NCBI GenBank assembly: GCA_025345505.1
Contig: JANVCC010000011.1
Location: 7,194,767 to 7,258,766, forward strand
Direction of reading: 5' to 3'
From: Todiramphus chloris collaris
Lineage: Eukaryota; Chordata; Aves; Coraciiformes; Alcedinidae
DNA: 64,000 nt
The translations under genes were made by a program, and so were the position numbers. Positions within the stretch are counted from its first letter, which is position 1; the number at the start of each line of letters is the position of its first letter. The notes under the pieces are model-generated. The model searched no databases. It was not told the DNA's origin and worked only from the letters and a program-made list of their open reading frames with translations. Below, piece by piece: positions 25,601-38,605 of the stretch.

Positions 25601-28600
25601 TCTAAGGCAGATATCTCATTGCTTCTAGGTCTACTCAAACCCCAAAAAATTCTGGGTCTTCCTTTACTGGGACAAATGGAAGCAGAAGAGCATCGGCATT
25701 CTGGGCTGCCAAATACAGTAGAGGTGAAACCATTTGGATCCCTGATTGGATAGATTTTCACCCAAATCTTGAAGATACTTGGGTCACATCTCTTTGTTGC
25801 TACTGCAAAGTCACTCTCCTGAGTTGCTCCTGGTTTTGTGCACAGTCCATTGAGCTGATCTGGCTGTATCTGAGGTGGTGGAAAAGGGCTTAACCTACCA
25901 TCCTGGTGACAAGTCTTCGTCACTTCCTCCTAAGCTCTGCTGGTATAGTTTTTCCTAGACTCAGTCTGCCAAAATATCCTCTTTAAAGATCTGAAGAAGA
26001 AATTTAACTAAAAAGTTATAGCTAAGCCTGGATAGGAGCACATTTTTGCTAGTGGCTATGAAAGGGTAGTAACTGGTATCAGATGTAGTGGCAGGGAAAG
26101 ATGGGGCGCAAGTGGTGGGGGACAGGCCAGGGACTGTAATATCTTAAGCCAAGTCAGCTGCAGGCAGCACAGCATGTCTGGCCATGCCATTGCATTGTGT
26201 GAGTGAGAGGACCCAGACACTGAGGACCTCAGGGAGCAGGATCTTAACTCTACTCCTTACATCCAGACTTTGCTTGAAGGGCAGGTACCCTCTGCAGCTG
26301 ACCTGACTATCTTGTCTCTATTAGTGTGCTGGTTGTTGATTGATTCAGCACTGTTTTATGCCTTTATGTAATTAATTTGTTTTTTCTTGGCATTTGAATG
26401 ACCTTTTATTCCACCCCTCCTGTAATAGTCATCTTCCCACAGACATGTTAGTAGTGTGCTCTAATAACAGATAAGTGGTGTGGTAAGTACCCTGGGGTCT
26501 CGTTACCATTTGAGAACTTACTGTTTAAGAAATACGGTCTCATGGCGAATGAAAATAATTTGTCATAGCCCATTATGAACAAATGCTCTGCTGTGCCCCG
26601 TGTGCACTTAGTAACATGTGTGTCAGAAACAATACCCAACAGTGGGTGTGCTTTTTCACCCAAGCAGGGTCTAATTTGAGGTGGTGGTCTCTCACCAATC
26701 CCTTCATATTTGGTGCTCTTGATGTAGTTGGTGTACGGACATATCCCACCCATCCTGGGGAAATGGGCTGAGCCTTTAACTCATGTAATAGCACACCATG
26801 GTATGGTGTGAAAACTGAGGAAGAACCACTGTGTATGCTGGGAGATGCTTCCCTTCAGTCTTCCCCTATTACCTGTGAAATCTGGGCACTGCCATGGCAC
26901 AAAGGTGCCTCTTGGTTACCTTGGCAAGGTGTCTGCTGTTTGCATGGAAACTGGATTAATATAATGAGAAATTAAATCAAATTATTTTCAGGGTCTGCTC
27001 TCCTTTCTGATGTCAGGAACATCCTTCTCTTCCTTTACACTTACTTATGTTGACCCCTACTTCTCCCACCCACGAAGGCTCTAGTTCTCCTGCGCAGCTA
27101 AACCCTTGCCTCACACTGTGAACTCTCCAGTTTCTCTTCAGTCCTTGCTCTTCCCCAGCCACTACATGAAGGACTCATCTGCTGCTCTAACTCATGTACT
27201 TAACCCTCTCGTATGGCTCACTTCATCGCTGCTCTGTTGGCTTGGTGATTCTTCATCTTACTACGGGGGGGTTCACAATGCTTTACTAATGAGGAGCTGT
27301 TCCTGGCAGGAACCAACTTTCCTTGGCATTCATGAGCACTGATGTTTGGTGGGGTTTTCTCCTGTAGGAGACTTGCAGACAACATTATGGATAGAGCATG
27401 ACCCAGAGAAAAAAGAAAAGTTCCTCCTTCTGTTGATACTTCAGACCTGTTTCACTGACCTTTGAGGTTATCTGACTCTTGCATAGGAGCTTAGGGCTTG
27501 GGAAAAAAAAACTCTATATGGGACCAATGTCTTAACTTTCCTGTCAAACCATTTTATAGGGAGCATGTATACACAAACACTATTTCCAGAGCTATTGCTG
27601 CTCTGGAAGATTACAATAGTTCTCTCAGACAGTTCTCTCAGTCTTTATTTCCTCAAGCATTTAATCAACCCTGTGCAAAAAAGCCTGTGAATGCTCCATC
27701 ACTCTGCATCTGTTAAAGCTGTGGTGTGTCAACCTGGGTTATTAAATAGCTGTGGCTATACAGAAAGCAAATCAGATCATGGCTCTGTAAGGCTTGTTAT
27801 TACAGTAAGAAGAAGGGACTACTGCAACAGTAATCTTTTCCCTGTCTCACTGCTTATGAGTGACTGGGATGCTTTGGGCTCACTTGGAACATCCTTCCCC
27901 GGTTATTTCATTTGGGCAACTACTTTGGTCTTTTCATTCAGAGTCCAATTTACAGCTATTTCTTGTAAAAAAAAAACCAAACAAAAAAAAAGAAAAATGC
28001 TGGCTATAGGGCTGGGTTGTATTAGCTTTAAGAAGGTGTTCTCTGACTTAGGTCTGTATATGTTATCACTAAATTCTGGTTTCTCTCCTTTACACTGACA
28101 GATTTCTCAGATGATCTGGGATGAAGGGATCTAAAGGCCTGATAGCCCATCTGAAGTGATCAGGAAGATCCTTGCTCTGACAATCATTGTGATATCTGGA
28201 GGCATCCACCTGGCTTTTTGACTGGTTCCCTTTGAGTAGGAGCTATTTTCTCCACCTTTCTTCTCAAAGAGAGCAATGGGTGAGTTCAAGGCTAATGCAA
28301 GTCAGAAGTCCCCACCTAAACTGCATCTCTGTGCAGCAGGTGATTATGTTATTCACCTTGAATGCAGCATAGTAACTGTATTTCTAAGTCAGGTTGCTGA
28401 ATACCTCACTATTATGCTATTTTTGCTATCTTGCTATTTTTGGCCAAAAAGCCCTATCCCCCTCATTACCTCATTTTCTCTATTAACAATTACAATTTGA
28501 AGGAGAATAGTAAAAACTTTTGAAGGACTTCGTCATTGTTTATAATACCATAACAGTCAGAGGATATAGTTCAATATTTTTAAAGTCTTAAGGGATAAAC

Positions 28601-29552
28601 AAACTTGCGTATAGGATTAATTTGGTAGTAGAAAGAATGGCTTAGTATTTTCCAAATAATGATGCCAAGACTGGCTTAAAAAAAAATAGTGTTTTGTGAA
28701 TACTGTTTTGTATATTTGAAAAGATTTAAAAGACCAGAAAGTTTTTTAGGGTTTTTTTTTTTTTTGCATAAACAGTTAGTTCATCCAAAAAGTCATCGCA
28801 AAAAACTGTTCACAGCTTAGTAATCTTTAGCTTCTGGAGTTTCAGTTACCACTCACGGAGTGGAGATAATACTTTTATGATTTTGTAGTTAACCAACACA
28901 TAAAAAATAATGAATAAGCACATTGGACATTTGGAAAAAGTCCTGGCTTTTACTGTGCAAGTGCTCAAGCAAGATATTGTCAAAAAACTTCCAAACAGAA
29001 GTTTTGGGATTTTTTTTTAATGTTTTATGAATGTAAATTAGTATGAATTGGTGGACAAATACAGAGGGACCACTTTTGCAATGGATATTATTTTACAACT
29101 AATTTGACTTGTTCTATTTATAAAACAGTTACAGCTGTGGAAAAGCTTTATGAAGAAGCCCAAGCAACTTTCATTCACTTTTAACCCTGAACAGGCGACA
29201 TGTTCTTTTTCCTATTGCCAAACCTGAGTATGAGTTATGTTTTAGTATGGAAGCCCTGTAAAGCTGACTGGTTTCTTCATCCAGATGTAACACAAAAACA
29301 AGGAGAGTTTTGTGATTTTGGATGGTGCTTTCTTATATAATTTGATTTTAATACAAGTAAAAACAACATTTTTGGCTGGGAGGTGGGGTCTGAACTGCCT
29401 TCTTCCAAAATAAAAAGTACATGCTCAGCAAAGCTGGCATAGGTTGGCCATCTGTGGGTGAGACTTAGCCTCTACCTGCAGATCCTTGTGTGACCTGCCC
29501 TTACCTTCAGCAGATACAGAACCCTCCTTCTTCTTAGTGTATCATCACTGAG

Positions 29553-29581
29553 TATTTATTTATTTATTTATTTATTTATTT
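29553..29581. repeat. (TTTA)n microsatellite
   Basis: About seven uninterrupted TATT/TTTA units. Confidence 0.95.
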
Positions 29582-30089
29582 CCCATTTCCATTCCCCTGG
29601 GCTGGAGCAATTTTATAATTATTTTAATGCTATTCTCCCTGTCTGGAGAATGGAAACCAAACAGTTTATCACCTTTTTTTCCAGCCAGATTTGCTTTCAG
29701 ATGGCTGTGCTTTTGGTTTAAAAGTACTGAAGGAGGATGTTTCTTCACAGTGTTTCTCAGGGAGATTTAATTGCAGGAATGCATGTTAACTTATGTTAAT
29801 ATTACCTTTGGCAGAAACACTATTCCCTTTCGATAAATATTGTCTAAAATGACAGAAGAAGTTGGATGAACTGACCAAACTCCATTTTTCTGTTTCTGTC
29901 AGGCTGCTCTGTGTGAAGGAAGATTTCACAGATAAGAATTCCCCTAGTGATCTGCCACAGTGTCTGGTAAGATATAGTTTAAAAGGACCAATCTATTACT
30001 GCAACTCGCTCTCCTGTGGTTCCAGGAAGATGATGGTTGCTTGACAATTTTGCCTCAAAAAAGTCAAAATCCAAATGACGTGTTGTTTA

Positions 30090-30102
30090 AATATATATAT
30101 AT
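30090..30102. repeat. Short (AT)n run
   Basis: About six AT dinucleotides within a wider AT-rich stretch. Confidence 0.85.
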
Positions 30103-31989
30103 GCAAATTTATTTACATACATTTTTTAATATATATCTCTCCCAAAGTAGAAAATCTTTTTAGCCTCCCTGGTAGTTACTTACACCAAAGGAAGTTGTTC
30201 CAGGATCACACTAGTGGAAGCATCAACAGGGATTGCCACTGATAAAAAATTCCCCTTCTCTGCCCTTGCAGCACAGGCAGAGTTTGTGTTTCAGACCCAA
30301 GTGATTGCACGGACGAGTGAAGGAGCCTTTTGATATTCTGTACCCACACAAAAACATTTGATGCAAACAGATATGGGCTCCTGGCTGCTAATGTTCTTCC
30401 CAGTCTGTTTGCAATCAGAGCAAAGTCAAGTAAGACCTTAATTCTTTGGGAACTTGGCAGACTTTATAAACAAGATGAAAAATGATATTTGAAGGGAGCT
30501 GTTATTTCACTGACTTGAGCAGACTGCATGGATACTGAGCAACTTTTATGTCTTCTAAGGAAAATTAGAATAAACTAGATGGATTTTAAGAATAGCAGGC
30601 AGAACGTCAGTTAAGCAGATCACTTAAGAGTGCTTGTTTCTTGTTCTACTCTGTGAAAATTTCAGGTATTTAAGCCTAAAATATACTTGTGCAAAATTTG
30701 CCTTATCAGGTACAATTCTGCATCCAGCGCACTAAAGATGATTGGTGAGACATGTGTTTGTGTTAGAAGATGAGAGGTCAGAGGCATAAACACCAGAATT
30801 ATCCAAAATCCTGTAGGTATTTTCTTCTGGTTTAGTCCAACTGTTTTCATTTACCTTCTTAAGATGAGACAGAAAGAGCTTTAGGCTTGCAAAAATAATA
30901 TATATAGGTTTTCTCAGGAGAAATTAGTAGCTGTTCTGATAAAGTAAGGTCTGTGCAGACCACTTCCATGCTGACTGCCCCTCAGTATACATTTAATCAA
31001 CTTGAATTCTGATTATAGACAGCTTGATAACCCAGCTTGTGACCTACACTTAGCAACTTTCATTAAAGATATCTGGACATCTCTCAGGTAAAATTAGAAT
31101 CACATCTAGCTAAAAATAGGGAAGAAAATTATAATTAAAAAAGCCCTCCCAAACAAATGTAATTGCTGTGTTTTAATCTGATGTCCTTTTTTGCTCAACA
31201 AATTATTCCAGACAGAGCAATGAATGACCAATAAATTCTTAAATTAGCTTGGTCTGGTCTGGGTTGCATTGTTTGAGAACTCTTGCAGTGTCCACATGAG
31301 GCGTAGGGTATTTATTCTCAAAATCATCAACATTTGTCTTTGTTTCTCTGTTAGATTTGCTGTGCGTCACGCTGGGGGCAGCCAGAGGACACACAGAGAC
31401 CGGAGCCATAGATTCTCTGAGGGCTTGATTTATGCCAAGTGTTGAGCATGCTTTTCCCATGTAGTTTGCAAAAGACAGTTCCTGTATTGGACTCTCTGAA
31501 TATTGGTGTTATAAATGGTGCATTATTCCCCCAGCATCTAAGTCTCATTTCATGTGAAGCTTGTCTGCCTCTCAACATCATTACAGACACTGATGATGTC
31601 CTTACAGACATTCTTAACCCTGACATCTTTTTCAGCTTGCCAAAAGCTGTCCTTCTTTACAAAATCCTGTTTTTCTTCACCCAATGTATCTTAGAATCCA
31701 AAATATCTGTAGATGATGCATGGAGCTGCAAGAAGAGAGGGTGCTTCTCTCTTCCTCCAGACTAGTCCACCATTCCATTGTGGTCTAGTTCAGGTAGGTA
31801 GGTATCCTTCTAGGTTATGAACTTTCCAGGCAGAGCAGCATCTGAAGTTTGATGTTGCAATGGCTTGTCACTGTCACTGTGGCAGATGTCCTGCATCTGC
31901 TTTGCTGCTTATTTGGTGCTCATTTGTCTGTTGTTGACTGGAGAATTGAAATGCACATCTTTAGCAGAGATAGTTAGTTTGGTAATTCT

Positions 31990-32708
31990 CCTCCCTCGCT
32001 ACTCTGCCCTAGTGAGACCACACCTGGAGTGTGGTCTAGGTCTCACTAGGTGTCTAGTCTCCCCAGTACAAGAGGGACAGGGAAATACTAGAGACAGTCC
32101 AATAGAGAGCTACAAGGATAATGAAGGGACTGGAACATCTCTCCTATTAGGGCAGTGGTGGAGTTGCCATCCCTGAAGGCACTTAAATGGTGTGTGGACC
32201 TGGTGCTCAGGGACATGGTTTAGTGGTGAGCTTGCAGTATTAGATCAAAGGTTGGACTAGATGATCTTGAAAGTCTGTTCCAACCAAAGACATTCTGTGA
32301 TTCTGTGAATGTCTGAGAGACCTGAGGCTGTTTATCTTGGAGTAGAGAAGACGTAAGTGGGGGTCTTATTAATGTTTACAAGTATCTGAAGGGTGGGTGT
32401 CAAGAAGAAGGAGCAAGTCTCTTTTCAGTGGTGCCCTGTGATAGGACAAAGGGAAATGGCCACAAAATAGAACGCAGGAAGTTCCACCTCAACATGTGGA
32501 AAAAATTCTTCACTGTGAGAGTGACAGAGTCCTGGAATAGGCTGCCCAAGGAGGGTGTGGAGTCTCCTTCTCTGGAGACTTCCAAAACACATCTGGATAG
32601 GTATGTTCCTGTGTGGCGTGCCCTAGGTGGTCCTGCTCTGAAAGGAGGGTTGGACTCAAAAATCTGCAGAGGTCCTTTCCAACCCTAACTGTTCTATGAT
32701 TCTATGAT
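31990..32708 (+). mobile_element. CR1 LINE 3' portion interrupted by a second CR1
   Basis: The outer element is plus-oriented. Its first part (31990-32147) contains 'tctgccctagtgagaccaca', 'ctccccagtacaaga' and 'gggactggaacatctctcct', matching the C-terminal RT region ('ALVRPHLEY ... ERVQRRATK ... GLE'). The reading resumes at about 32310 with 'gtctgagagacctgaggctg' and continues ('gttccacctcaacatgtgga', 'gagtgacagagtcctggaat') to a complete tail ending 'gttctatgattctatgat' at 32708. The intervening 160 bp is a separate CR1 3' end. Removing it restores the expected CR1 order apart from a small gap of about 8-10 bp. A frame at 32428-32688 is the outer element's C-terminal region plus tail. Confidence 0.92.
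32148..32309 (+). mobile_element. Nested CR1 3' end (~160 bp) inside another CR1
   Basis: Begins 'ggcagtggtggagttgccat', continues 'ggttggactagatgatcttg' and 'gttccaaccaaagacat', and ends with two TTCTGTGA units. It is a complete CR1 3' end truncated about 160 bp from its terminus. The sequence before it (ending 'catctctcct') and after it ('gtctgagagacctgagg') is contiguous in ordinary CR1 copies. It is therefore a later insertion in the same orientation. No target-site duplication is evident, as is usual for CR1; a few target bases seem to be lost. Confidence 0.9.
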
Positions 32709-35700
32709 AATTGCAATTGTTTGATTTATAACTAGACAGTCTGTACTTCAGGGCCATTTTTTGCTTAGGAAACTCAAGTTATGAATGCCTCACTCAGCTC
32801 TAAGGGCTGAGAAACAAAAGTAAGTTCAAGGTGAAGCTCTTTACCATGGCACTAGTTCCTCCCTCCCAGTATGTAGCTGCTTTTCCAACCTTCTGCTGAG
32901 AGCATTTTTCATAATCCAAATGAATTATGTCCTTGGCTCTATTACTTAGTTCCTCCCCCTCCATGCAAAACATTATGTCAAAAAGACTCCTCCTAAGGCT
33001 TTCTGTTGTCCCTTGTGGCTTCCTGCAGATCTCTGGGATATAACTTATCTCATCCAATGCTTGTCAGCCTTCCTTAGTTTGCAATGTCCAGCTGTGCACT
33101 ATGGGACAACACTTCATCCTTTTAGTGTTTACCTTACCCCTCTCCACCCACCTCCACAGGAAATCTCACCAAAGCATTTGCAACAGGATTGTCAGTCTTA
33201 TCTTCCTGGGATAAGAAAAGCCAGAAGACACTTTTTATTTAAAGTTAGGTCTTCAGTAACATGAAGCTCTTTCATTTTACACTAATTTCTACTGCAACAA
33301 AATAATTCCTTTCTTCCCTGGTGATTTGTTTCTTGATCAAAATATTGCCTTTTTTTTATTCATCCTCATGTTCTTTGGGACTTTTTTTTTTTTTTTTTTG
33401 GTGATTCCCAAATGTCCTTGTATTTATTGTCTATTACAGATGGCATAGCTTGGAGGGTTTTTTCAATGTGTTTTATATGATTTTTTTCCTGGAGATAGTT
33501 TTGTAGTCTTATAACTCTCAAAGATTTGCAGTTTAAAAGCATGTATATATGACTGCAAGAAAATGAGTTACTGTGGCCCCATGGCTTACTGCTGAGGAAC
33601 TGAGTTACTTAACTTCCCTGTAATAAAATAGCTCATTTTATTTTATATTTGCAACATGCTAGGAAGATATAAATGACTGCCTAACAGCAATTGCCTCCAA
33701 GTTGTTCAGCAGTAAAGTTGCAACTATTTAGACTCTGGCATCTGTTTATTCATACCCTAACCAGCTTTCTCAATATACTTTCTTGATTTGTTTAATAAAG
33801 TATGGATGAATCTTACATAGCTAAATTACCCAGGGGGCAAAACATTCATGGCTCACTGGTAGCTCTGCAAAAGTACAGCTAATAAGTAACTGTACTACAG
33901 TTTGTAATTTTAAAGTTGAATATGCATATAATATTATTGCTGGATCCAAGTCAATTCTGGTGAAGATTTTACCCTAATTTCAAAACCTGTTCCATCTACC
34001 AGGGGTGCACACAACACATAAGGACTGGGTAATTGATTTTCCAGGGCATACTGCTCAGCAGTGGGCTGGACTGGCTAATGGATAAGTGCAGCAATTCAGA
34101 CAAGTGGGATGACTTCCAAAGCAGGACAGTACATTTTTCTTTTTAATAGTCAAGCTTTAATAGTTACTTCTGCATGTCTGAGGTGAGGCATGCCAGAATT
34201 ACACATTCTTCTCCATTTCAAGAACAACTGCATCTTCAAACGGGCTATTTTTCAATTGCTTAAACTCATAATGAAGAGTATGATGCATAAAGGAGGCTTC
34301 TGAATAATATTTTAATGAGATTGTTCTCTGAGCATAAGCATGGTGTTCAGAGATAACCTGGCACAAGACAGAGAAATACATTCCACAGAGTGGCCGAGCT
34401 ATTACAGAGCCAGTCGAGTAGATAATTTGATGTCTATGTGCCATCCTCTGGGCTAAGGGTTAAAAGAAATTGCTGGGATATCTGAGTAGTGAGATTGCCA
34501 TCTCAGTGCTACAGCAGGAGGAACTGAGTAAAGCCTTTGTCTTTACTTATGAAATAAATGAGTTATCCAGGGACTGGCTTTGTTACATGGTGTATGTTAC
34601 ATGTTCCTAACAAATGCCAGATACTGAAATTCCCCATGTACAGTGATTTGTAAGCTATAGGAAAGTGTTGCAATGCTTAACTCTATAGATAGTGGTGGTG
34701 ATGATGAAAATGATTTTTAGAATAGCCTTTTCAAAATCATTTTATAGGCCTTAAATACAGCAGATTATACGTAGGTACACATGTAAAGTTTTTGGACAGC
34801 TTTCACATTCTTGAATTCTTTGTCCATTAACATCAGAGGTTTGTGCAGTCATTGTCTGATGTCTACCTCAGCTTCTCACAAATCTGAAACATCAGAGTTA
34901 CAGTACATCTTACTCCAGGTTACACCTAACCACATGGTTCTTTCTGCTTTGATTAATGTTAGTGTATGTTAAATTTCAAAAATGTAGAACAAAAATTAAG
35001 ACGAAAAAAAAATTAAAGTCCCACAAGCTTTTTTATGAAATTGTAAGCTGATTCAGTACTGGTCTTTGGGGCAGTGCTTGTGTGTTGGTTTAGCCAAAGC
35101 AGTAAGAATTTATCTGTAGCATATAACAGAGCAAAGTAGGGATGGTGGGAGTGAGCAGAGCTGCCTCTGGTAACAACCATGTCTCTGCTGTCTTGTGTCG
35201 GGCAAAGATTTGCTTCAGCTTCACAGTCTGCAGAACAGGTACGGTCACCCTGTTATCTGTTTCTAGGATAACTGACAAGATGAAGAGAAGCCACAAATAG
35301 TATTTTGCGTAAGACAACAGCATGTTTTGGCTTGGGAAAGTGAAAGCACAGAATTTTGTATTGCTGTTGTTCCTTTGACTAGACACAACAGCAACACATA
35401 CACTTGTGTATAACCAGACATGTCATGAAGATCATGCAGTGTTGTTTCAGAAGCCGAATGATACCAGGCTGACACTTAGTTAGATAAATAATGCTGCTGA
35501 TGAAATGCTGCTGTGCTATCAGCAGGAGGAATGGAGCCTGCGGCTGTTCTGGAGCAGGGGTGTGCGGGGGCAGGTCTGCCTGGGATGGGGCATCAGCTTC
35601 CCGCTCAGCACCCCAGTGCTGCTGAGCACTCACCTGCAGGCTGCTGAGATGGAGCTAGAGAATGATCAGAAACATTTCTGTGGTGTTTGCAGATGAGGTT

Positions 35701-36699
35701 TCTGTGGCTGTCAAATAGGTAGAGAAAACAAAAGCTTTCCTTGCTCCTGAGGTATAGATTTATATCTCCTATGCCCAGGTTAAACCAAATAAATCCCTTT
35801 TTACATTTTAGAGACCACCAGACCTTAGGCTTAACTATTTAAAAGCAAGGCAGGTAATGAATGACAGGAAACAAAAGCCAGCACTGTTCAGCACTTACCA
35901 TCAGCAAATATCGCTAATTCAGTTTCACTTTCCTTTTCTGCATAATTTCCATATGGAAATTTGAAATAAAATCTCAGATATGTTGAAGTGGATAAATTTT
36001 ATTCCAAGACTGTATAAGGGTGTCTCAGGTTACTCATGAAATCTCTGGGGTTATCTCTGAAAGACATGACTTTGAAGCTTCAGTTGCAAACAGTGTAAAA
36101 AACAAAGAGTGGTACCAGAAATACAGGAGCAGCGGATTTGACTTTGACAGACATTAGAAGTTTGGTAGTTGGATAACGGACATTGTGACTAAGCCATGTA
36201 TCACAAATAGGTGTAATTTGAGTGGGAAGTGTTTCTCTTCGCAGGATTTGATCACTTTCACTTGATCTGGCAAAACCTGCAAGCATGCCTGCAGTCCAGG
36301 CTAGCCAATCCCCAAAGACTCTGTTCAAGCTCAGCCCAAAGAATTTGACCTCAGTTCACCTTAAACTGTCTCAGCCCCCTCACTGTTAGTTCTGGTCCTA
36401 CTTGGAAACATGGTGTACTACTGTAGGCCAAAAAGTTTTTTCTGACTAGATTGAGGTGACTAAAAGGGTTTATCTGATGTGTGAGCCTGTCTTCTTGGCT
36501 GTCCTTCTTCAATCTACCTGCCTTAAAAAGTAATGTTAGCAAAGTATCACATACTATATTATGTACAAAGTCTACTTAGACATCTAGTTTTGAATTATGA
36601 ATATGTCCTTGGGAGCAGCAGCTGTTTAGGTAACCTGAAGGTACCTGCATATTCAGACTGAAATCTTGACTCCTGCATTCAACAGACCCAGTATAACAT
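32709..36699. other. No recognised gene; possible processed-retrocopy end on minus strand
   Basis: AT-rich sequence. An 18-T tract at 33382-33399 with TTTATT at 33423-33428 reads on the minus strand as AATAAA, 23 nt, then poly(A). The minus frame 34199-34444 (81 codons) lies upstream of it but matches nothing I know. A GC-rich patch lies at 35530-35645. No CR1 fragment is visible in this interval. Confidence 0.45.
33382..33399 (-). repeat. 18-nt poly-T tract (poly-A on minus, preceded by AATAAA)
   Basis: Eighteen consecutive T. On the minus strand the AATAAA hexamer at 33423-33428 lies 23 nt before the A run, the usual spacing between polyadenylation signal and tail. It may be a retrocopy end or chance in AT-rich DNA. 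Confidence 0.9.
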
Positions 36700-36713
36700 G
36701 GCAGTGGTACTAG

Positions 36714-38543
36714 ATGAAACAAGAGGATTACAGGGATTTAGGTAGGTTGTGTAGAAAGAATATTAGGCGGGCAAAAGCTCAACTAGAACTCAGCCTGGCC
36801 ACCGCTGCAAGAGACAACAAAAAGAGTTTTTACAAATATATTAATAACAAAAAAAGAACTGGAGAAAATCTCCATCCCTTACTGGATGCAAGGGGGAACA
36901 TTGTTATCAAGGATGAGGAAAAGGCTGAGGTACTTAATGCCTTCTTTGCCTCGGTCTTTAATAGTCAGTCTGGTTATCCTCATGGCATTCAATCCCCTGA
37001 GCTGGAAGATAGGGATGGAGACCAGAACAGTCCCCTTATAATCCAGGAAGTGGTAGTTAAAGATCTTCTAAGCCAACTGGAAACCCACAAGTCTATGGGG
37101 CCAGATGGGATCCACCCAAGAGTGCTGAGGGAATTGGCAGTGGAACTTACCAAGCCTCTCTCCATCATTTATCAGCGATCCTGGTCAACTGGGGAGGTCC
37201 CAGATGACTGGAGACTTGCCAATGTGACACCCATCTATAAGAAGGGCAGGAAGGATGATCCAGGGAACTACAGGCCTGTCAGCCTGACCTCGGTCCCGGG
37301 AAAGATTATGGAACAGTTCATTTTGAGGGTGATCACACAGCAAGTGCAGGACAATGGGGGGATCAGGCCCAGCCAACATGGGTTCATGAAGGGCAGGTCC
37401 TGTTTAACCAACCTGATCTCCTTCTATGACCAGGTGACCCGCCTAGTGGATGAGGGCAAGGCGGTGGATGTTGTCTACCTGGACTTCAGGAAGGCATTTG
37501 ACACCGTTTCCCACAGCATTCTGCTGGAGAAGCTGGCAGGTCATGGCATAGACAGGAGGACTCTTGGCTGGGTTAGAAACTGTCTGGATGGCCGAGCCCA
37601 GAGGGTGGTGGTGAACGGAGTAAAATCCAGTTGGCGACCAGTCACAAGCGGTGCCCCTCAGGGCTCAGTTTTGGGACCCGTCTTGTTTAATATATTCATC
37701 AATGACCTGGATGAGGGAATTGAATGTACCCTCAGTAAATTTGCAGATGACACAAAATTAAGCGCAGGTGTCGATCTGCTTGAGGGTAGGAAGGCTCTGC
37801 AGCGGGATCTGGACAGGCTGGAGAGATGGGCTGAGCTCAACTGTATGGAGTTTAACAAAGCCAAGTGCCGGGTCATGCACTTCGGTCACAACAACCCCCA
37901 GCAACGCTACAGGCTTGGGGAGAAGTGGCTGGAGAGATGCCTGGTGGAAAAGGACCTGGGGGTGTTGGTCAATAGCCGGCTGAACATGAGCCAGCAGTGT
38001 GCCCAGGTGGCCAGGAAGGCCAATGGCATCCTGGCCTGTATCAGAAACGGTGTGACCAGTAGGAGTAGGGAGGGGATCGTACCCCTATACTTGGCACTTG
38101 TGAGACCACACCTTGAGTACTGTGTCCAGTTTTGGTCACCACAGCACAGGAGGGACATCGAGGTGCTGGAGCGAGTGCAGAGGAGGGCAACAAAGCTGGT
38201 GAAAGGGCTGGAAAGCATGCCCTGTGAGGAGTGGCTGAGGGAACTGGGTTTGTTTAGTCTGGAGAAGAGGAGGCTGAGAGGAGACCTTATTGCCCTCTAC
38301 AACTACCTAAAAGGAGGTTGTAGAGAGGCCGGTGTTGGTCTCTTCTCTCAAATTAGTAATGATAGGACGAGGCGGAATGGACTAAAGTTGCATCAGGGGA
38401 AGTTTAGATTAGATATTAGGAGGAAGTTCTTCACTGAGAGGGTGGTTAGGCACTGGAACAGGCTGCCCAGGGAGGTGGTGGAGTCACCATGCCTGGAGGT
38501 GTTTAAAGAACGATTAGATGTGGAGCTTGAGGATATGGTGTAG
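36714..38543 (+). CDS. CR1 ORF2 reverse transcriptase (5'-truncated, uninterrupted frame)
   Basis: A 609-codon frame encoding the RT part of CR1 ORF2, the enzyme that copies the LINE RNA at the nicked target site. Motifs in order are '[12 protein letters not shown]' (127-138), 'VTPIYKKG' (171-178), '[10 protein letters not shown]' (182-191), '[14 protein letters not shown]' (221-234), motif A 'YLDFRKAFD' (255-263, catalytic Asp257), motif B '[14 protein letters not shown]' (312-325) and motif C 'FADD' (343-346, catalytic Asp345 and Asp346). The C-terminal blocks '[14 protein letters not shown]' (461-474) and 'RVQRRATK' (487-494) follow. All catalytic positions are present. Full CR1 ORF2 proteins are roughly 900-1000 residues; the N-terminal endonuclease is absent here. 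The ATG is simply the first in frame, and a TAG lies directly before it, so it is not a native start. I see no promoter. Probably not expressed as a functional protein; a recently inserted fragment is the simplest reading. Confidence 0.93.
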   Translation: MKQEDYRDLGRLCRKNIRRAKAQLELSLATAARDNKKSFYKYINNKKRTGENLHPLLDARGNIVIKDEEKAEVLNAFFASVFNSQSGYPHGIQSPELEDRDGDQNSPLIIQEVVVKDLLSQLETHKSMGPDGIHPRVLRELAVELTKPLSIIYQRSWSTGEVPDDWRLANVTPIYKKGRKDDPGNYRPVSLTSVPGKIMEQFILRVITQQVQDNGGIRPSQHGFMKGRSCLTNLISFYDQVTRLVDEGKAVDVVYLDFRKAFDTVSHSILLEKLAGHGIDRRTLGWVRNCLDGRAQRVVVNGVKSSWRPVTSGAPQGSVLGPVLFNIFINDLDEGIECTLSKFADDTKLSAGVDLLEGRKALQRDLDRLERWAELNCMEFNKAKCRVMHFGHNNPQQRYRLGEKWLERCLVEKDLGVLVNSRLNMSQQCAQVARKANGILACIRNGVTSRSREGIVPLYLALVRPHLEYCVQFWSPQHRRDIEVLERVQRRATKLVKGLESMPCEEWLRELGLFSLEKRRLRGDLIALYNYLKGGCREAGVGLFSQISNDRTRRNGLKLHQGKFRLDIRRKFFTERVVRHWNRLPREVVESPCLEVFKERLDVELEDMV

Positions 38544-38605
38544 TGGTTGAGAAATGCTAGGACAAAGGTTGGACTTGATGACCCTGGAGGTCCTTTCCAA
38601 CCATA

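Larger units (their letters stand above)
22729..31989. other. No gene or interspersed repeat recognised (9 kb, AT-rich)
   Basis: Unique-looking sequence. Structured parts are a 15-nt A tract at about 23390, very AT-rich DNA at 23400-23770, A-rich DNA near 27966-27995, a T tract near 28749-28763, a (TTTA)7 array at 29553-29581 and a short (TA)n at 30090-30102. Open frames up to 138 codons (for example 25077-25493 plus, 25160-25570 minus, 27691-28098 plus) overlap each other or cross A-rich tracts and show no known motif. No CR1 tail is visible. Confidence 0.5.

Noticed and set aside
35604-35630. Competing short hairpins in a GC-rich patch (AGTGCT/AGCACT with a 4-base loop, overlapping CAGCAC/GTGCTG)
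   Set aside because: Six-base stems are expected by chance in GC-rich DNA, and nothing else suggests an RNA gene.
37185-38218. Several secondary frames on both strands inside the 36.7-38.5 kb element
   Set aside because: They are shadows of the CR1 reverse transcriptase frame.
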